64,000 bases of DNA from Verpa conica (GCA_033030425.1 JAUFSD010000002.1:1922001-1986000), one strand, 5' to 3'; counted from the stretch's first letter, positions 27,201 through 39,295 are shown. The notes: a model not told the origin generated them from the sequence alone. Translations and numbers: made by a program.

Positions 27201-28647
27201 AGAATCCAATCTCTCAGTCTTAAGATTGCAAGAAGTATAAGGGGAGGCCAAGCGACCTTATCTAGTCTATCTACGGCGCAAAATTTGTAAAGATATTCAT
27301 TTTGGTTTTTTTCCCTTTCCCCTGTGGTATGCGCCAAGCGGGTGGCATTTTAGCGATTAGTACGGTGTAGTTTCAGTTGGTTCCACTTTCAAGACGCTGC
27401 CAAGCGGCGTCTTCATCATCTCTGCCGGGGAGAACGTGTCTCGGTCAACCGAGCTAAGGGGAAAGTCATTAGATGCTGTACTACACCTGGAGATAGATTT
27501 TGAGTAAAAGCTGCGATCGTAGGCATACAAATAGACGGTAGCCCGTTTTTTTTTTTTTGTTGCGGGTAGCGAGCTTGATTAGTGTACCTATCGCTCTACG
27601 CGTAATTCAGGTTCTGATATGGCACCCTTCAGCCTTACTTGGTCTCGAAAGAGGCAAGCAACCCACCCCACCTCCCGCACCGCCACCATTTCCTCTGAGA
27701 CCCGGCACACATGCATATTTGAGCACCGGGTTGCTTGTTGTTGGGAGTTCCTGGGTGCACAAGTCAGGTAACCGACAAGCTTGCTAGCTGGGGGTTTGTG
27801 AGGGTACCTTCGTTCCCCGCTGTCTGGGGTTTGTCGGCCAGCCCCTCCCTCGTGAATGTGTGTGTGCTTTGTAGATAGAGCTCTCTGTTCTTCATGACAC
27901 AGTCTCTAATCTTTCCTTGACTTCCCTCTCTTCATCTCTTCATCTCTATCATCTCTTCATCTTTATCCCTCTCCACCCCCCACTCCCTCATCTCTCCTTC
28001 GCTCTGTACTACTATTGTCTGTGAAACGAGCACAATCGGTGGCTGTCTTGTCCGGCTTTGTGCTTGTGCGTCCACTCTCTGGGAGCTACTGTACTGCTCC
28101 GCCTCTGCCCCCTCCACCCCCTCTTTTCGCCGAGTCTGTGTGTCCAGCCGCACGGCTGAACTGTTGGAGTGAACCAAAAGAAGAAAAAAAAAGGCCCCGA
28201 CAACATCTCTCTCGCTTTCCATCTCTAGCCCACCTTCTCTTCTGCAATCCATCATATCACACTGATCCATCATCTGTCAATCTCTCTCCTCCATCTTTAG
28301 GTAGAGAGATCTTATTGACACCACTGCCGCTGGCTGCTGCCATCACCACTTGAGCCTCAATTAGTCCTAGCTTCTGGTTCTTTGTTTATCGCTCTTTCTC
28401 GTGTCGTATCTCTCTCGTTTGGTGCTTGTTTTAGAAGTTGTTGTGCTCGGGGACTTGCACCTCAGCAGGCCGATTTCTAAACTTTCACTTTCAGCCTCAC
28501 CATTGCCAACCCTCCACCCTCCACCCTCCATCCCCTCGTACTCACCTCCACCCTCCACTCTCTCCCCTCTCCCTCACTTCCTCACCCTCTTTTTTTTTGT
28601 TTTTCGCTCTATAAACTCCGTTCTTCTCTCCCTTCTATAACTGAACG
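24287..28647. other. intergenic tract; right part is a pyrimidine-rich promoter region
   Basis: 24287-27550 is AT-rich without a supported gene. A short coding-like patch near 25950-26140 (plus) ends in a plausible GTAAGC donor but cannot be extended or named. T14 followed shortly by A8 occurs at 25878-25901. 27880-28640 on the plus strand is strongly pyrimidine-rich with CTCTTCATCT-like and CACCCTCC-like tandem repeats, and TATAAA lies at about 28611, 36 bp before the Hsp70 start codon. This is the usual appearance of a fungal promoter and leader. The open frames across it (for example 28015-28353, 28401-28640) are compositional. Confidence 0.5.
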
Positions 28648-31348
28648 ATGAGTAACCAACTCAGTAATCGTCTTGGTCGCTTTGGCTTTGGTGGTAGCGG
28701 TCGCAAAGCAAGCACTAATACGCCATCACCCCCACCGAACCAAGGGCAGCCGTCCGCTCCGCCCCCAGGCCAACGACCGTCTTCATACCCACCTCCATAC
28801 CAACCCCCTCCTCCAGGTCCGCACCCTGGGAATGGCCCCGGGGGCGCAAATAGACCTACCAGTCCGATGCCACCGCAAGGTCCCTACGGCCCTGGTCAGA
28901 TTGGAAGCATTCCTCCTAGTCTGCCCCCACCAGGAATGATGGGTCACCCACCGCCAGGTGCAGGTGCACCATATGGCCACCCCCCGCAATATGGCGGGCA
29001 GCCGCAGATGAACCATAGAGATAGCCATGGAAATACAATGGGACATCCTAATATGGGAAGGCCAGGAGCTGCGGAGGTTGAAGGTGGTGGTAGGAGTAAA
29101 GCGCAGTTGATTGTTGGAATTGATTTTGTGAGTGATATTAGCCGCTTGATTTGCGATTTTTCCTTGGAGAAAAAAAGAAACTAGAGGCTGACGGGTGGTG
29201 TTTGTCTAGGGAACAACCTTTAGCGGTGTTGCTTTCGCTTTCGCAACAGATCAAGAGGCCAAAGAAGACATCATTACAGAATGGCCTGGTGCGGGTAATC
29301 AAACTAAGAATAAGGTTGGTTTTTAAGCTTCCGCAAAGCTCGGTAAATTAGCCTAACTTTTGTCAACATAGATCCCCACAGTTCTCTACTACGATCAATA
29401 CCAAAAGGTCGTGGGTTGGGGTCCCGATATCGCCGATGCCCTGGCTCCAACTGGATATCCTAAACCAGGGGTTCAAAAGGTATATATATTTCTTTATAGC
29501 TATTTTATGATAGCTGTCACTTATCCAGAGCTTTATTTCCCTGCCAAGTGCGTCGGGTTTGGTTTGAAGATCGTGAAATATTCTGTTTCTGGCTCAATAC
29601 CATAGACTGTAACAAGTATTTCACCGTATCTTTAACCCTTTTGATTCCGAGCTTCTGCTCTCTGTTTCTCAAAAGTGTAAAGCTTTTGAGTGACAGCTAT
29701 TTTTTAAAGATGCACTATTTTGAGGCCATGATTGCTTCTGTGGTACTGATTCGTTATGTCATAGGTCGAATGGTTTAAGCTGCAGCTTATGCTTTCCGGA
29801 AACACGTATATCGACCCTATTAACCTCCCCCCACTTCCCCCCGGAAAGTCCGAGATCGATGTAGCAGCAGACTATCTCTTTAAACTGCGCCAGGCCATGC
29901 GTGCTCAGTTACAAAAGACATTAGGAGAAGTCTTCAACCGTGAGGAACGGAATATTCGTTACTTCCTTACCGTACCCGCTATTTGGAACGACGCGGGTAA
30001 GGCTGCTACTAGGGCTGCTGCTATCCAGGCCGGATTCCTCAGAGATGAGAACGACAACAGACTGACGCTGATTACCGAGCCTGAGGCTGCTGCTATGTTC
30101 TGTTCGAAGACTGGCCTGTTAAACCTCAAGGTCCATGATGCCGTCTTGATTGTCGACTGTGGTGGCGGAACCGTCGATTTGATTGCGTATGAGGTCGAGG
30201 AGGAAGTCCCATTTACTGTGGCTGAATGTACTGCTGGGTCTGGTGATTCATGCGGATCTACTGCACTAAACAGGAATTTCTCAAATATTCTTCGCGCCAA
30301 GATCCGAAAAATGAAGCTTCCTGATGGGTCCAAGACTGCTGGCAAGGTTTACGCAAAGTGTATTATGGACTTCGAGAACCGTATCAAGGCCGATTTCAGG
30401 AACAACGGACAGAAGTGGGCAGTAGACGTAGGTATCGAAGCAGAGTTTCCAGAAGCTGGAATCGAGGAGGGTTACATGACCTTCACCAATGAGGAAATCT
30501 TACAATGTTTTGAGCCTGTCGTGAACAGAATCTTGGAGCTGGTCAGGAATCAGATTATTGCCATTCAAGCACAGAACAGACAATTGCAGGTAAGAACTAT
30601 TCGAGGCCTTCATTTATCACATCGTGGGTTGCTAAAATTACTTCTTTAGAACGTTTTGGTTGTCGGTGGCTTCGGTGCATCCGAATATCTCTTCCAGCAA
30701 ATCAAACTTCATGTGCCCCCACAGTTCCAGTCGAAGGTTGTCCGCCCCATGGACTCTGTAGCTGCTATCGTTAAGGGTGCAGTTACGGCTGGTATCACTG
30801 AAAAGGTTGTTACTTCACGTGTGGCTCGTAGACATTACCTCATGGCGACTCTGCAACCTTTCAAGGAGGGCCACCACCCCGAACAATATCGTGTGCCTAG
30901 TCTTGACGGAAAGGACCGTTGCAAGTATACACGCCAAATCTTCGTAACAAAGGGGCAGCGTGTCAAGATTGGCGAGCCTGTCAAGGTCTCATTCTTTAGG
31001 CAGGTTGCACCTGGTGCAACGCTTATGTATGAGGATATCTTATATGCGTGTGATGATGATGTTTGCCCAGAATACACCAAAGATCCACGTTAGTCTCCAT
31101 TTAAACCATCTCTGAAGTATAATGGCTAATATGATTTCGATTATATAGGTATTAAGGAAGTTGTCACCCTTACCTCTGATCTTTCACGGAAGAACCTCGA
31201 GAAAGACTTTGAGCGCATGGACACACCTCAGGGAACCTTTTACAGAGTGTACTTCGATATTTATCTCACGCTTGATGGGTCTGAGTTTAATGCCGAGCTT
31301 GTGTGCCAAGGTGAGGTTATGGGTAGATGTGTCGCCAAATTCAGGTAG
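28648..31348 (+). CDS. Hsp70-like ATPase, HSPA12-type, with Pro/Gly-rich N-terminal extension
   Basis: Six exons, 28648-29127, 29210-29314, 29372-29479, 29765-30589, 30650-31088 and 31149-31348, give 718 residues with all frames kept. Residues 1-150 are a Pro/Gly/Gln-rich, probably disordered region. The actin-like ATPase fold follows: phosphate-1 motif IVGIDFGTTFSGVAFA across the first splice, phosphate-2 motif IVDCGGGTVDLIAYEV, and adenosine motif LVVGGFGASEYLFQQI. NREERNIRYFLTVPAIWND is typical of the diverged Hsp70 (HSPA12-like) proteins common in fungi. The C-terminal third replaces the classic peptide-binding domain with a shorter beta-rich segment and there is no EEVD tail, so canonical chaperone activity is doubtful. 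It probably acts in the cytosol as a nucleotide-dependent regulator; the client is unknown. The fourth intron side, 29480-29764, is unusually long (285 bp) for this window. Confidence 0.9.
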
Positions 31349-32323
31349 ACGGATATTCATTTGTGGGGGGTTTAAGTGATGTTTTCTAGAAAAATTATAG
31401 GTACCTACTCTAGTGAGTTGATGAATGGAGTAGTTTTTGAGGGGAGAAAAATGCGGTGTTAGGGTGGTGAGATCTGAATTATGGTAACATGATTGTTTTT
31501 TTAAGGTGCTTGGTCTGGCATCATTTTTTTATAGTTCGTCATATCCGTTTTTTTTCCTTCTATTTTCGCGTTTCGGTATGGAAGTTGCGCAATGTACTTA
31601 GTGTGGAACAGAAACAGCAGAAGCCTTTTCTTTCTACCCTACCATGTTTTAATGTCTTGTCGCATTATTAATATTGTACCTACGCTGATCGAGTGGGAAT
31701 TGTGAACTAGAGATGTTGCAATAGTGTGAATTTAATTCTTTGTGCTCAGATTTTTAACGTCTCATTGCTTTGTGGATCTCGAACCAGAGTGATCCATGGT
31801 AGAGTAGATGATACATGGTTGAGAGTGCCAGTCCTGCATAACTACCGGAACGTACCGCTCATCAACGGTTTTGTGGCGGTCTTTGCATTAATATTTAAGT
31901 CTTGATATTTGCTCCACGTAGATCTCATCTCTAGACATGAAGTTAAGCTTTGGACTAAGAACTTGGCAGTTGCGTCATTTTGTTTTATCTCCTTTGTCCG
32001 ATCGGGGTTTTACCTGTGGGCTATTTTGGTCATGTCTCGGTTTTTATGTACTGGATTATTCCGAAATATTGTGGCGCTAGTTTTAACTCCGATCCCAATC
32101 AACGTCTGGTGAAGTGAGTCTCTTCATGTTGAGGACTGTTTATAGCTTTGTGCATTTATATGTGTACTTAATACTGTGGTTTAATTGTACTGATATACAG
32201 GAGATTCGAATGTATTAATTTTCTCATATTACTAAGGGATACTTAAATACTTAAAGCGTATAGGAGTTGTATATATGGGGGATCGGAGCTGGGGTTTCTC
32301 TTTGGCTGTTGACGTATTAAGTA
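31349..32323. other. intergenic between the Hsp70 gene and the LINE
   Basis: T-rich 3' region of the Hsp70 gene followed by unremarkable DNA. Frames at 31489-31671 and 31909-32112 have no motif. Nothing else is supported. Confidence 0.5.
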
Positions 32324-32336
32324 CTAAATAGAAAAT
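32324..32336. repeat. LINE target-site duplication, left copy
   Basis: CTAAATAGAAAAT here is repeated exactly at 45497-45509, bounding the LINE and everything nested in it. Its A-rich character fits target-primed reverse transcription. Confidence 0.85.
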
Positions 32337-34106
32337 GTTTTTTTTTTTTTTAATTCAAGTGATTTTATTATTCTGGGTACAAAATCTGGTATGCAGTTTA
32401 AACTATGACCTAAAAAGAACCCTTCCCCTTCCTAAAAATAAAACTCGTCCCCATTCAAAATTCCAAAGTTATAAAATAAACACAAAGAAAAGTTAACAAA
32501 GTAAAATGCATTGCACGTTTTCTGTCCTTCTTTGGGTGACTTAATGTCTTGTTGCCGTTATACACGGGCTTGGTAACACTGATAACTCCTTATGATTCGG
32601 AGTAAGTAATAGAGGTGAGGGAGGACGTGGTGGAGGGGGATGGCACTGGTGACGGGAGTGCCTTCTTTGGGAAGTTGATCTTGTTCTGTACGACAAAGGT
32701 TCCGACAAGTAGCGATAGAGCTTCAGAGCTCCATATTTCGTCAAGGGAGTTGACATTGGGCAATAAAGAATCTCTGGAAGCGGAGAGAGAAGGGCAGTGT
32801 AGGAGCACATGCTCCGTGGTTTCGGGAAAGAGGGAACACCTGGGACAGATGTCGGTTGTGTGGAGATTGATCCACGACTTGTGAGCGTTAAGATAGCTTT
32901 TTTCCACACGCATTTGGTGGAGACGGGAAGACTGGTATTTATGAAGGGACACAAAATATGGCGTTGTGAGCAAGCAGCCGTATTTGTAGTAAGTGGGTGG
33001 GGGGTAGAAGGTCTCCCAGTTTTTTAGGAGTTGTTGTTTGATAGCCATCGAGTGGCTTTTGTGGCTGAGGTCGGAGCCGAGTAAGGATTTTATTAGGGAG
33101 CCGAGGAGCTCAATGGGAAGGTGATTGACTCCTGCCTTGGCAGTCGAGTTCCATTTTTTGGGGGGATTGGGGAGCCTTTTGAGGAGCTCGGAGTGTGAAT
33201 AGCTCCGTTCGGGTGAAATGGTCGGGAAAGAAATGTCAAATCGAGCCGTGACTGGATTGTTAAGGGGATGGGCTGTTGCAACCCTGATGGCGTGTTTAAT
33301 TTTGAGATATTGAAGATAGAGCACTAATGGGGGGGTGGAGGCCTCCGCCCATAGAGCGTGTAGATTGGTTGCTCTGAAGCAGCCGAGGGCCCACCTGAGA
33401 ACTGAGTTCCAAAAGACATCCATTTCTTTTAGGGCTGAGGTGGGGGTAAAGAGAGTGGCGCCGTAGGTAAGCATAGGACGAATGGCGAGGGTGGCTAGTT
33501 TTCTGCAATTACTTGAGGAAAGTCCTTTCCCGGGGGAGGAAAATCTATGGAGAATGCCAAAAGAAGCCTGGGCTGAGGCCAGTCTTCTTAGGAAGTGATC
33601 GTTTGGGTTAAATGCGGGTGAAAACCAGTAGCCGACCCACCGGACTATTGGTTTTGGAAAAAAGGTGTGCCCGTCGATACGCACAGGGAGGTGTGAGACC
33701 GGTGACTTGTCTCTGGGGGTGCGCCAGTGCATCAGCTCAGTTTTGGCAACCGAGAAGGATACGTTACGGGAAGCTGCATCGTTTTTAAGACGATAGTAAT
33801 TTTCTTGAAGTAAAAGAATGTTTTCCTCCACTGTGGAGGAGGCAACCGTGATAGCAAAATCGTCGACGTACGATAAGGTAATGCCTGGTGAGGGTTCCAA
33901 ATGATGTAGAACACTAACATAGATAACAAATAATAAAGGGGAAATGGGGGATCCTTGGGGGACCCCTACTTGAACGGGAACGGCTAGCTTTGGGGAGCCT
34001 TTGTAAAGGAGGGTAACCCAGCGATCGGATAAAAAGGAGAGAATCCAGTTAACCATGTAGGAGGGAGTAGACTGCGAGGTGAGAATGGAGGCGAGGGTGT
34101 GTTTGA

Positions 34107-34111
34107 CCACA
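34107..34111. repeat. chromovirus target-site duplication, left copy (CCACA)
   Basis: CCACA precedes the 5' LTR and recurs at 41787-41791 just after the 3' LTR. Keeping one copy restores GGFDNVVKHT in LINE ORF2. Confidence 0.9.
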
Positions 34112-34476
34112 TTTCACGGATTGATCAGGGGCGCCAGGGTGAGTCTCACCGTGACTCATGCAAGGAGGGAGGCAGGGTAACAGGTATCGAGGAAGGGAAC
34201 AAAGGCATTGTAAAAATGGGAATTTTGGGTATAAATAGGGAGCGTTGCTCCCTCTCTGTAATAGTTTTCTTTTCTCTTTTCTTTACGCAACGTCTCTTCA
34301 GTTAGATTCAATACAAGCTCTCTTTTTCGCTGCCTCTCTGCTGCTTCATCGCTTCGCGATCGCTGAACCCACTTACTTCACAAACCTTTGGTATTTTGCT
34401 TGTAACGGATAGTTACCTTGCCATCGAGTTAGTTGTATCCTGGGGTTACGCTGTTTCCACGCCGTCCTCCTTGAAA
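34112..34476 (+). repeat. 5' LTR of the chromovirus
   Basis: Pairs with 41420-41786. It starts TTTCACGG and ends CTTGAAA, so the termini are TTTCA..TGAAA rather than TG..CA. A TATA box (TATAAATA) lies at 34230-34237, followed by a small GGAGCGTTGCTCC hairpin. The self-priming candidate ACGCAACGT is at 34285-34293. Confidence 0.92.
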
Positions 34477-34490
34477 TTACGTTGCGTCGT
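34477..34490 (+). promoter_or_regulatory. candidate primer-binding site (self-priming type)
   Basis: Two bases after the LTR, ACGTTGCGT (34479-34487) is the exact reverse complement of ACGCAACGT within the LTR at 34285-34293, 48 bp after the TATA box, where the transcript could begin. Tf1/sushi chromoviruses are known to prime with the folded-back 5' end of their own RNA. I did not recognise a match to a tRNA 3' end here. The transcript start itself is inferred. Confidence 0.55.
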
Positions 34491-34534
34491 CCACCCCACC
34501 ATACAACACACAACACTAGACGTCTACAATCATC

Positions 34535-35842
34535 ATGACCTCCCCTACCTATGTTTTTCCCCCCACCATTGCTGCGTTTGAGGAACAACTTAGCGACGCC
34601 CCCACTCTTTACACAAACTTACAAGGGTTAATTCAGAAAGCAACCGAAGCCAAAGACCGCTACCGGGAAGGAAGGGAAGCGGCCTTGCACAACTCTCAGC
34701 TTTCTGAGAACAGCCTTGCCGCCGCCCGCACCCAGCTACAGCAATCTCTAGATGCATACACCACACTAGAAACCCAATACAATCAAGTCCAGGAAGAGTT
34801 GGCCCGAGTCCGCTCCGTAAGGGAAACCATTCCCGAAATCAAGGACCCCTTACCACCACCGGTAACCTCGCATCGGTCGGAAAAAATGCCAGACCCCTCC
34901 CCCTTTAATGGGGACCGAGCCAAACTCCCCAACTTCCTAGCCATGATGAGGGTTAAGTTGGTTGGCAATGCCGACCGCTTCGCCAGCGAAGAAGCCAAGG
35001 TTATGTATATCATAAGTAGGCTAGAAGGCAAGGCCATGGATCAAATCGAACCCCTTCTCGCGACCACCACCACCCCCTTTGCCACTACCGCCAAAATGTA
35101 CGAATACCTGCAAGAATCTTTCGGCGACCCAGACCCTCACGGAACAGCACAAGAAGAACTCAGGACCCTGGTTCAAGGAAAGCGAGACTTCGCCGCCTTC
35201 TACTCCGACTTCTTGCGCATCATGGGGAAACTTAAGTACGACGACACCGCTAAAAAGGACGCGCTGAGAAGCCGCTTATCGGACGCTATGAAGGACGCTT
35301 TGGTGGTCACACCCGTCAAAGAAGAATACAGCGAGTTCGTAAAAGACCTAATGGCGCTGGACGGAAGGGTCAGGGCCAGGCAACAGGAAAAGAAAAGTGG
35401 GACCCATCGTAACGATATCGGCCAATTTACTGCCCCCGCCCCCTACGTACCACACCCCTCACACGCTCCTGGAGGTCTTGCTCCCATGGATCTCTCGGCC
35501 TTTCAAACACGATCTCAAGGTCTACCTCGCCCCCCGCTGGAACAGCGATACGTGTTCGTAAATGGATCCAGGCGCACCTCCCCGGCAGAAAAACAGTGGA
35601 GGAGGGAAAACGATCGCTGCGGGTACTGTGCGGCCTCAGATCACAAGTACGCCAACTGCCCTCAAGGCAAACAGCTCCAGAAACCTCCGGTTATGAGGGG
35701 AGCAGCCCTTTCCGTCCCAAGTGGACCATCCCAGCAACAGGCCGGCGCGCCTTCGTCTCCTTTGTCTAATAATAATCCATTTCGTTCTTCTTCCTCGGTT
35801 TCAAGTGTTTCTTCTTCGGTTCAGGGTTTTCAACAGTCCTAG
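34535..35842 (+). CDS. gag: chromovirus Gag (capsid/nucleocapsid)
   Basis: 435 residues from ATG at 34535. The N-terminal part is a coiled-coil-like segment rich in Gln, Glu and Ala (about residues 15-90). The capsid-like region follows from PDPSPFNGDRAKLPNFLAMM through LVQGKRDFAAFYSDFLRIMG, and a single CCHC zinc knuckle, CGYCAASDHKYANC, sits near residue 365. The last 50 residues are Ser/Gln/Asn-rich. Gag packages element RNA into cytoplasmic particles. The frame is intact. It stops inside a stem-loop that probably directs frameshifting into pol. Confidence 0.9.
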   Translation: MTSPTYVFPPTIAAFEEQLSDAPTLYTNLQGLIQKATEAKDRYREGREAALHNSQLSENSLAAARTQLQQSLDAYTTLETQYNQVQEELARVRSVRETIPEIKDPLPPPVTSHRSEKMPDPSPFNGDRAKLPNFLAMMRVKLVGNADRFASEEAKVMYIISRLEGKAMDQIEPLLATTTTPFATTAKMYEYLQESFGDPDPHGTAQEELRTLVQGKRDFAAFYSDFLRIMGKLKYDDTAKKDALRSRLSDAMKDALVVTPVKEEYSEFVKDLMALDGRVRARQQEKKSGTHRNDIGQFTAPAPYVPHPSHAPGGLAPMDLSAFQTRSQGLPRPPLEQRYVFVNGSRRTSPAEKQWRRENDRCGYCAASDHKYANCPQGKQLQKPPVMRGAALSVPSGPSQQQAGAPSSPLSNNNPFRSSSSVSSVSSSVQGFQQS

Positions 35843-35869
35843 AGCAGCCCGGTGGCTCTACTCTAGGAC
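35824..35869 (+). promoter_or_regulatory. candidate -1 ribosomal frameshift signal (slippery site plus stem-loop)
   Basis: G_GGT_TTT at 35824-35830 is a canonical X_XXY_YYZ heptamer in the gag frame, ten bases before the gag stop. After a 5-nt spacer, GTCCTAGAG (35836-35844) pairs perfectly with CTCTAGGAC (35861-35869), with an inner AGCC/GGCT stem at 35846-35849 and 35854-35857. The pol frame, -1 relative to gag, is open from 35776 onward, so slippage here gives a Gag-Pol fusion. The architecture is complete; activity is not tested. Confidence 0.75.
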
Positions 35870-38800
35870 CTTGTAAGGTTTCTACAATTTCTGCGTTTTC
35901 TATTTCCGGGTTTTCAGTGTCAGATATCAATGTGGAGGATAAATTGGATGGGGAACATTTGGTTATTTCTTGTACTCTTTCAAACAATATAAAAACCATT
36001 CAAACTCATGCATTGATTGACACTGGGGCCTCTGGATTCGCTTTTATTGACGAAACCTTTGCACGCCACCATCAACTTCAATTAACACCTCTTAAAACTC
36101 CAAGGGAGCTGGAGGTTATCGACGGACGACCAGTGTCCTCTGGTCAAATTACACATCTCGCACATCTTGGTCTATCGATCAAATCTCATAGGGAGCACGC
36201 CCCATTTTTTGTAACAACGTTAGGGCAATACCCCCTGGTCCTAGGCATCCCTTGGCTCAAACACCACGATGTTTCCCTTCGCTTTAAACATAATTATATC
36301 AAGTTTGGGTCGGAGTTCTGCCAAAAGAACTGTACTTCATCTCAGGTGCCTATTGTATCTCCAGGAATTCCCCCACCAGACAAAACAAAGATTCACCTTA
36401 TCGGCTCCGCGGCATTTTGCAGACTCTCCAGGAAAAGGAACGTCCAGGTATTTTCACTTTCACTCTACGAAATAAATAAAATTGTCGACCACAAAACCTC
36501 TAAGGAAGAGTGGAAACAAAGAATCCCAGTAGAGTACCACGAATACCTGGACATGTTCGACGAAAAACTCTCCAAAAATTTGCCCCCACAACAACCCTAC
36601 GATCATAAGATTCCCTTGAAAGAAGGAAAAGAACCCCCGTTCGGCCCCCTCTACGGCATGTCCAGAGAAGAACTCATAGTTCTTAAGGAATACATCGAAG
36701 ACAATATGGCCAAAGGGTTTATTAGGGATAGCGCGTCACCAGCAGGATCCCCAGTGCTCTTCGTGAAGAAAGCGGACGGGTCACTCCGACTCTGTGTCGA
36801 CTACCGAGGGTTGAATGAGGTGACCATCAAGAATCGGTACCCCCTACCGCTCATACGGGAAACACTGGACAGACTTGCAAAAGCGAAATGGTACACCAAA
36901 CTGGACCTCCGCATGGGCTATAACCAAATACGCATAGCCCTAGGGGAAGAGTGGAAGACAGCTTTTAGAACCAGGTACGGCCACTACGAATACACGGTCA
37001 TGCCTTTCGGACTCACCAACGCCCCCGCTACCTTTCAACATTTTGTCAACGATTGCTTAAGGGAATACCTGGACCAGTTTTGCACCGCCTACTTAGACGA
37101 CATTCTTATATACAGTGACACCCTCGAAGAACACAAAGTACACGTCAGAAAAGTGTTACAGACCTTAAGTAACAACGGAGTACTCCTAAAACCTGAGAAG
37201 TGCGAGTTCCACTGCCAGAAGACAACATACTTGGGACTGGTTATCTCCCCTGAAGGTATTAGCATGGACACAAAGAAGGTATCAGCAGTTATGGACTGGA
37301 CACGACCCAAACATCTTAAAGATTTACAAGCATTTTTGGGCTTCGCCAATTTTTACAGACGCTTCATTAAAGACTTCTCCAAACTTGCCGCCCCCCTTAC
37401 CGCGTTGTCAAGAAAGGAACCAGAAACTAAAGAACATGTTCCCTTTATTTGGACGAACGATCATCAACTAGCGTTCGACACCTTAAAAGTAGCCTTCACC
37501 TCAGCACCGGTTCTAATGCACTTCGACCCAGAGAAACCAATCGTAGTAGAAACAGACGCCTCCGATTACGTTTCCGCGGGAGTGCTATCCCAAAAAGATA
37601 GTCAAGGAATCTTACACCCTGTGGCATTCTTCTCCAAGAAACACTCCCCAGCCGAATGTAACTACGAAATTTATGACAAGGAACTACTGGCGATTATTAG
37701 AAGCTTCGAAGAATGGAGACCAGAACTGGAAGGGGCCGCCTTTCCCATCGCAGTCATATCGGATCATAAGAATTTGGAATACTTTATGACCACCAAAAAT
37801 CTTAATCGAAGACAAGCACGGTGGGCTGAATATCTTTCGCGTTTCAATTTCGTAATCACATACCGACCAGGAAAACAAGGGGGGAAACCGGACGCATTGA
37901 CAAGGAGATCAGGAGACCTCCCTGGAGAAGGGGATGAAAGAATTCAACACCAGAGTCAAATAGTGTTGAAAAAGGAGAATTTGGATCCTAAGCTAAGTTT
38001 GTTAGCGGGTACTTTGTCAAATGAACCCGCTGAAATGACTGTTCCCATAGCAAAGTTAGTACAAGAGGCACAAAAAACTGACCCGTTTCCGCAAAAGGTT
38101 TTAGGAATGTTAGCCAGAGGAGAAAAGAAATCCTCAGAGATATCCCTAGCCGAGTGCTCAGAAAATAACGGACTCCTCTACTATCGAAATTGCCTGTATA
38201 TACCCGATTACGATCCCCTTCGCCTGCACATCCTTAAGGAACACCACGACGCGCCAGCAGCAGGACACCCGGGCAGAGAAAAAACCTTCGAACTAGTTAG
38301 CCGTCAGTACTTCTGGCCAAAAATGCGCGAGTACATCGGAAGGTACACCAGAAACTGCCACACCTGCCAAAGAAGCAAGCCCAGTACCCACAGCAAATAC
38401 GGAGTCCTCCGTCCCCTACCCATTCCAGAACAACCATGGAGAGAGGTATCAATGGACTTCGTCACTGGCTTACCAGAAAGCAACGGGTTTGACGCCATAT
38501 TGGTAGTAGTGGACAGACTATCCAAAATGCGACATTTGATCCCTTGCCACACCACCACCGACGCAGGACAAGTAGCCAAACTGTATCTTCACAACGTTTG
38601 GAAACTTCACGGTCTCCCTACGCATATCACCTCCGATAGAGGCACCCAGTTCACCTCGAAATTCTGGAAAGCACTGTGCCAATACCTGAAAATTGAAGCA
38701 CGCATGTCGACCGCGTACCACCCAGAAACAGACGGGCAGACAGAAAGGATGAACGCAATCATGGAACAGTATCTTCGCGCGTATATATCCTATCAACAGG

Positions 38801-39233
38801 ACGACTGGAGTGAGTGGCTACCTATGGCAGAGTTCGCAGCCAATAATCAGTTATCGGAAACTACCAAGGCTACCCCCTTTTTTGCCAACTACGGGTTTCA
38901 CCCTCGCTTCCAAGCGAGCCTTACACCTCGAGGACGAACTGCCCCGGAACTAGATGCAACATCAGCAAACCTGCAATTGTGTCCTGACGCAATTGGTGTA
39001 GCAACTGTTGCATCACAGGAAGTCACCCGCGTCACAAGCATCCCCAGCACCCCAAGCGTCACCATACCACTGCCAGTGCCAGGAGCACCCCACAAGAGGC
39101 TCTGGGAACCGTACTACTTGAAAAATTTAATTTCTTGTGAGAGAACTATTGTTCCCTCCTACCCGCAGATTACTAGTCTTTATTAACTACCGTTCTCTTC
39201 AGAAAAACAAGCGAGGTTTTGGAGGTGCGTTCC

Positions 39234-39295
39234 CCAACCCTAACCCTGCTTGGATACACCTAACCCTGCTTGGATATCCCTAACCCTACCCCTAT
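39234..39295 (+). repeat. short CCCTAA-containing tandem repeat
   Basis: The sequence CCTAACCCTGCTTGGATA occurs twice in a row, followed by CCCTAACCCTACCCC. It contains telomere-like hexamers but is interspersed with unique sequence and lies inside the inverted-repeat element. Confidence 0.6.

Noticed and set aside
28401..28640. 79-residue frame before the Hsp70 gene
   Set aside because: The region is a pyrimidine-rich leader; the frame is Pro/Ser/Leu by composition only.
35917..35919. Independent pol start codon
   Set aside because: The codon is GTG and the frame is open upstream into gag; frameshifting explains expression better.
39234..39295. Interstitial telomere
   Set aside because: Only a few CCCTAA motifs within an 18-21 bp repeat, inside the mobile element; no (TTAGGG)n array.
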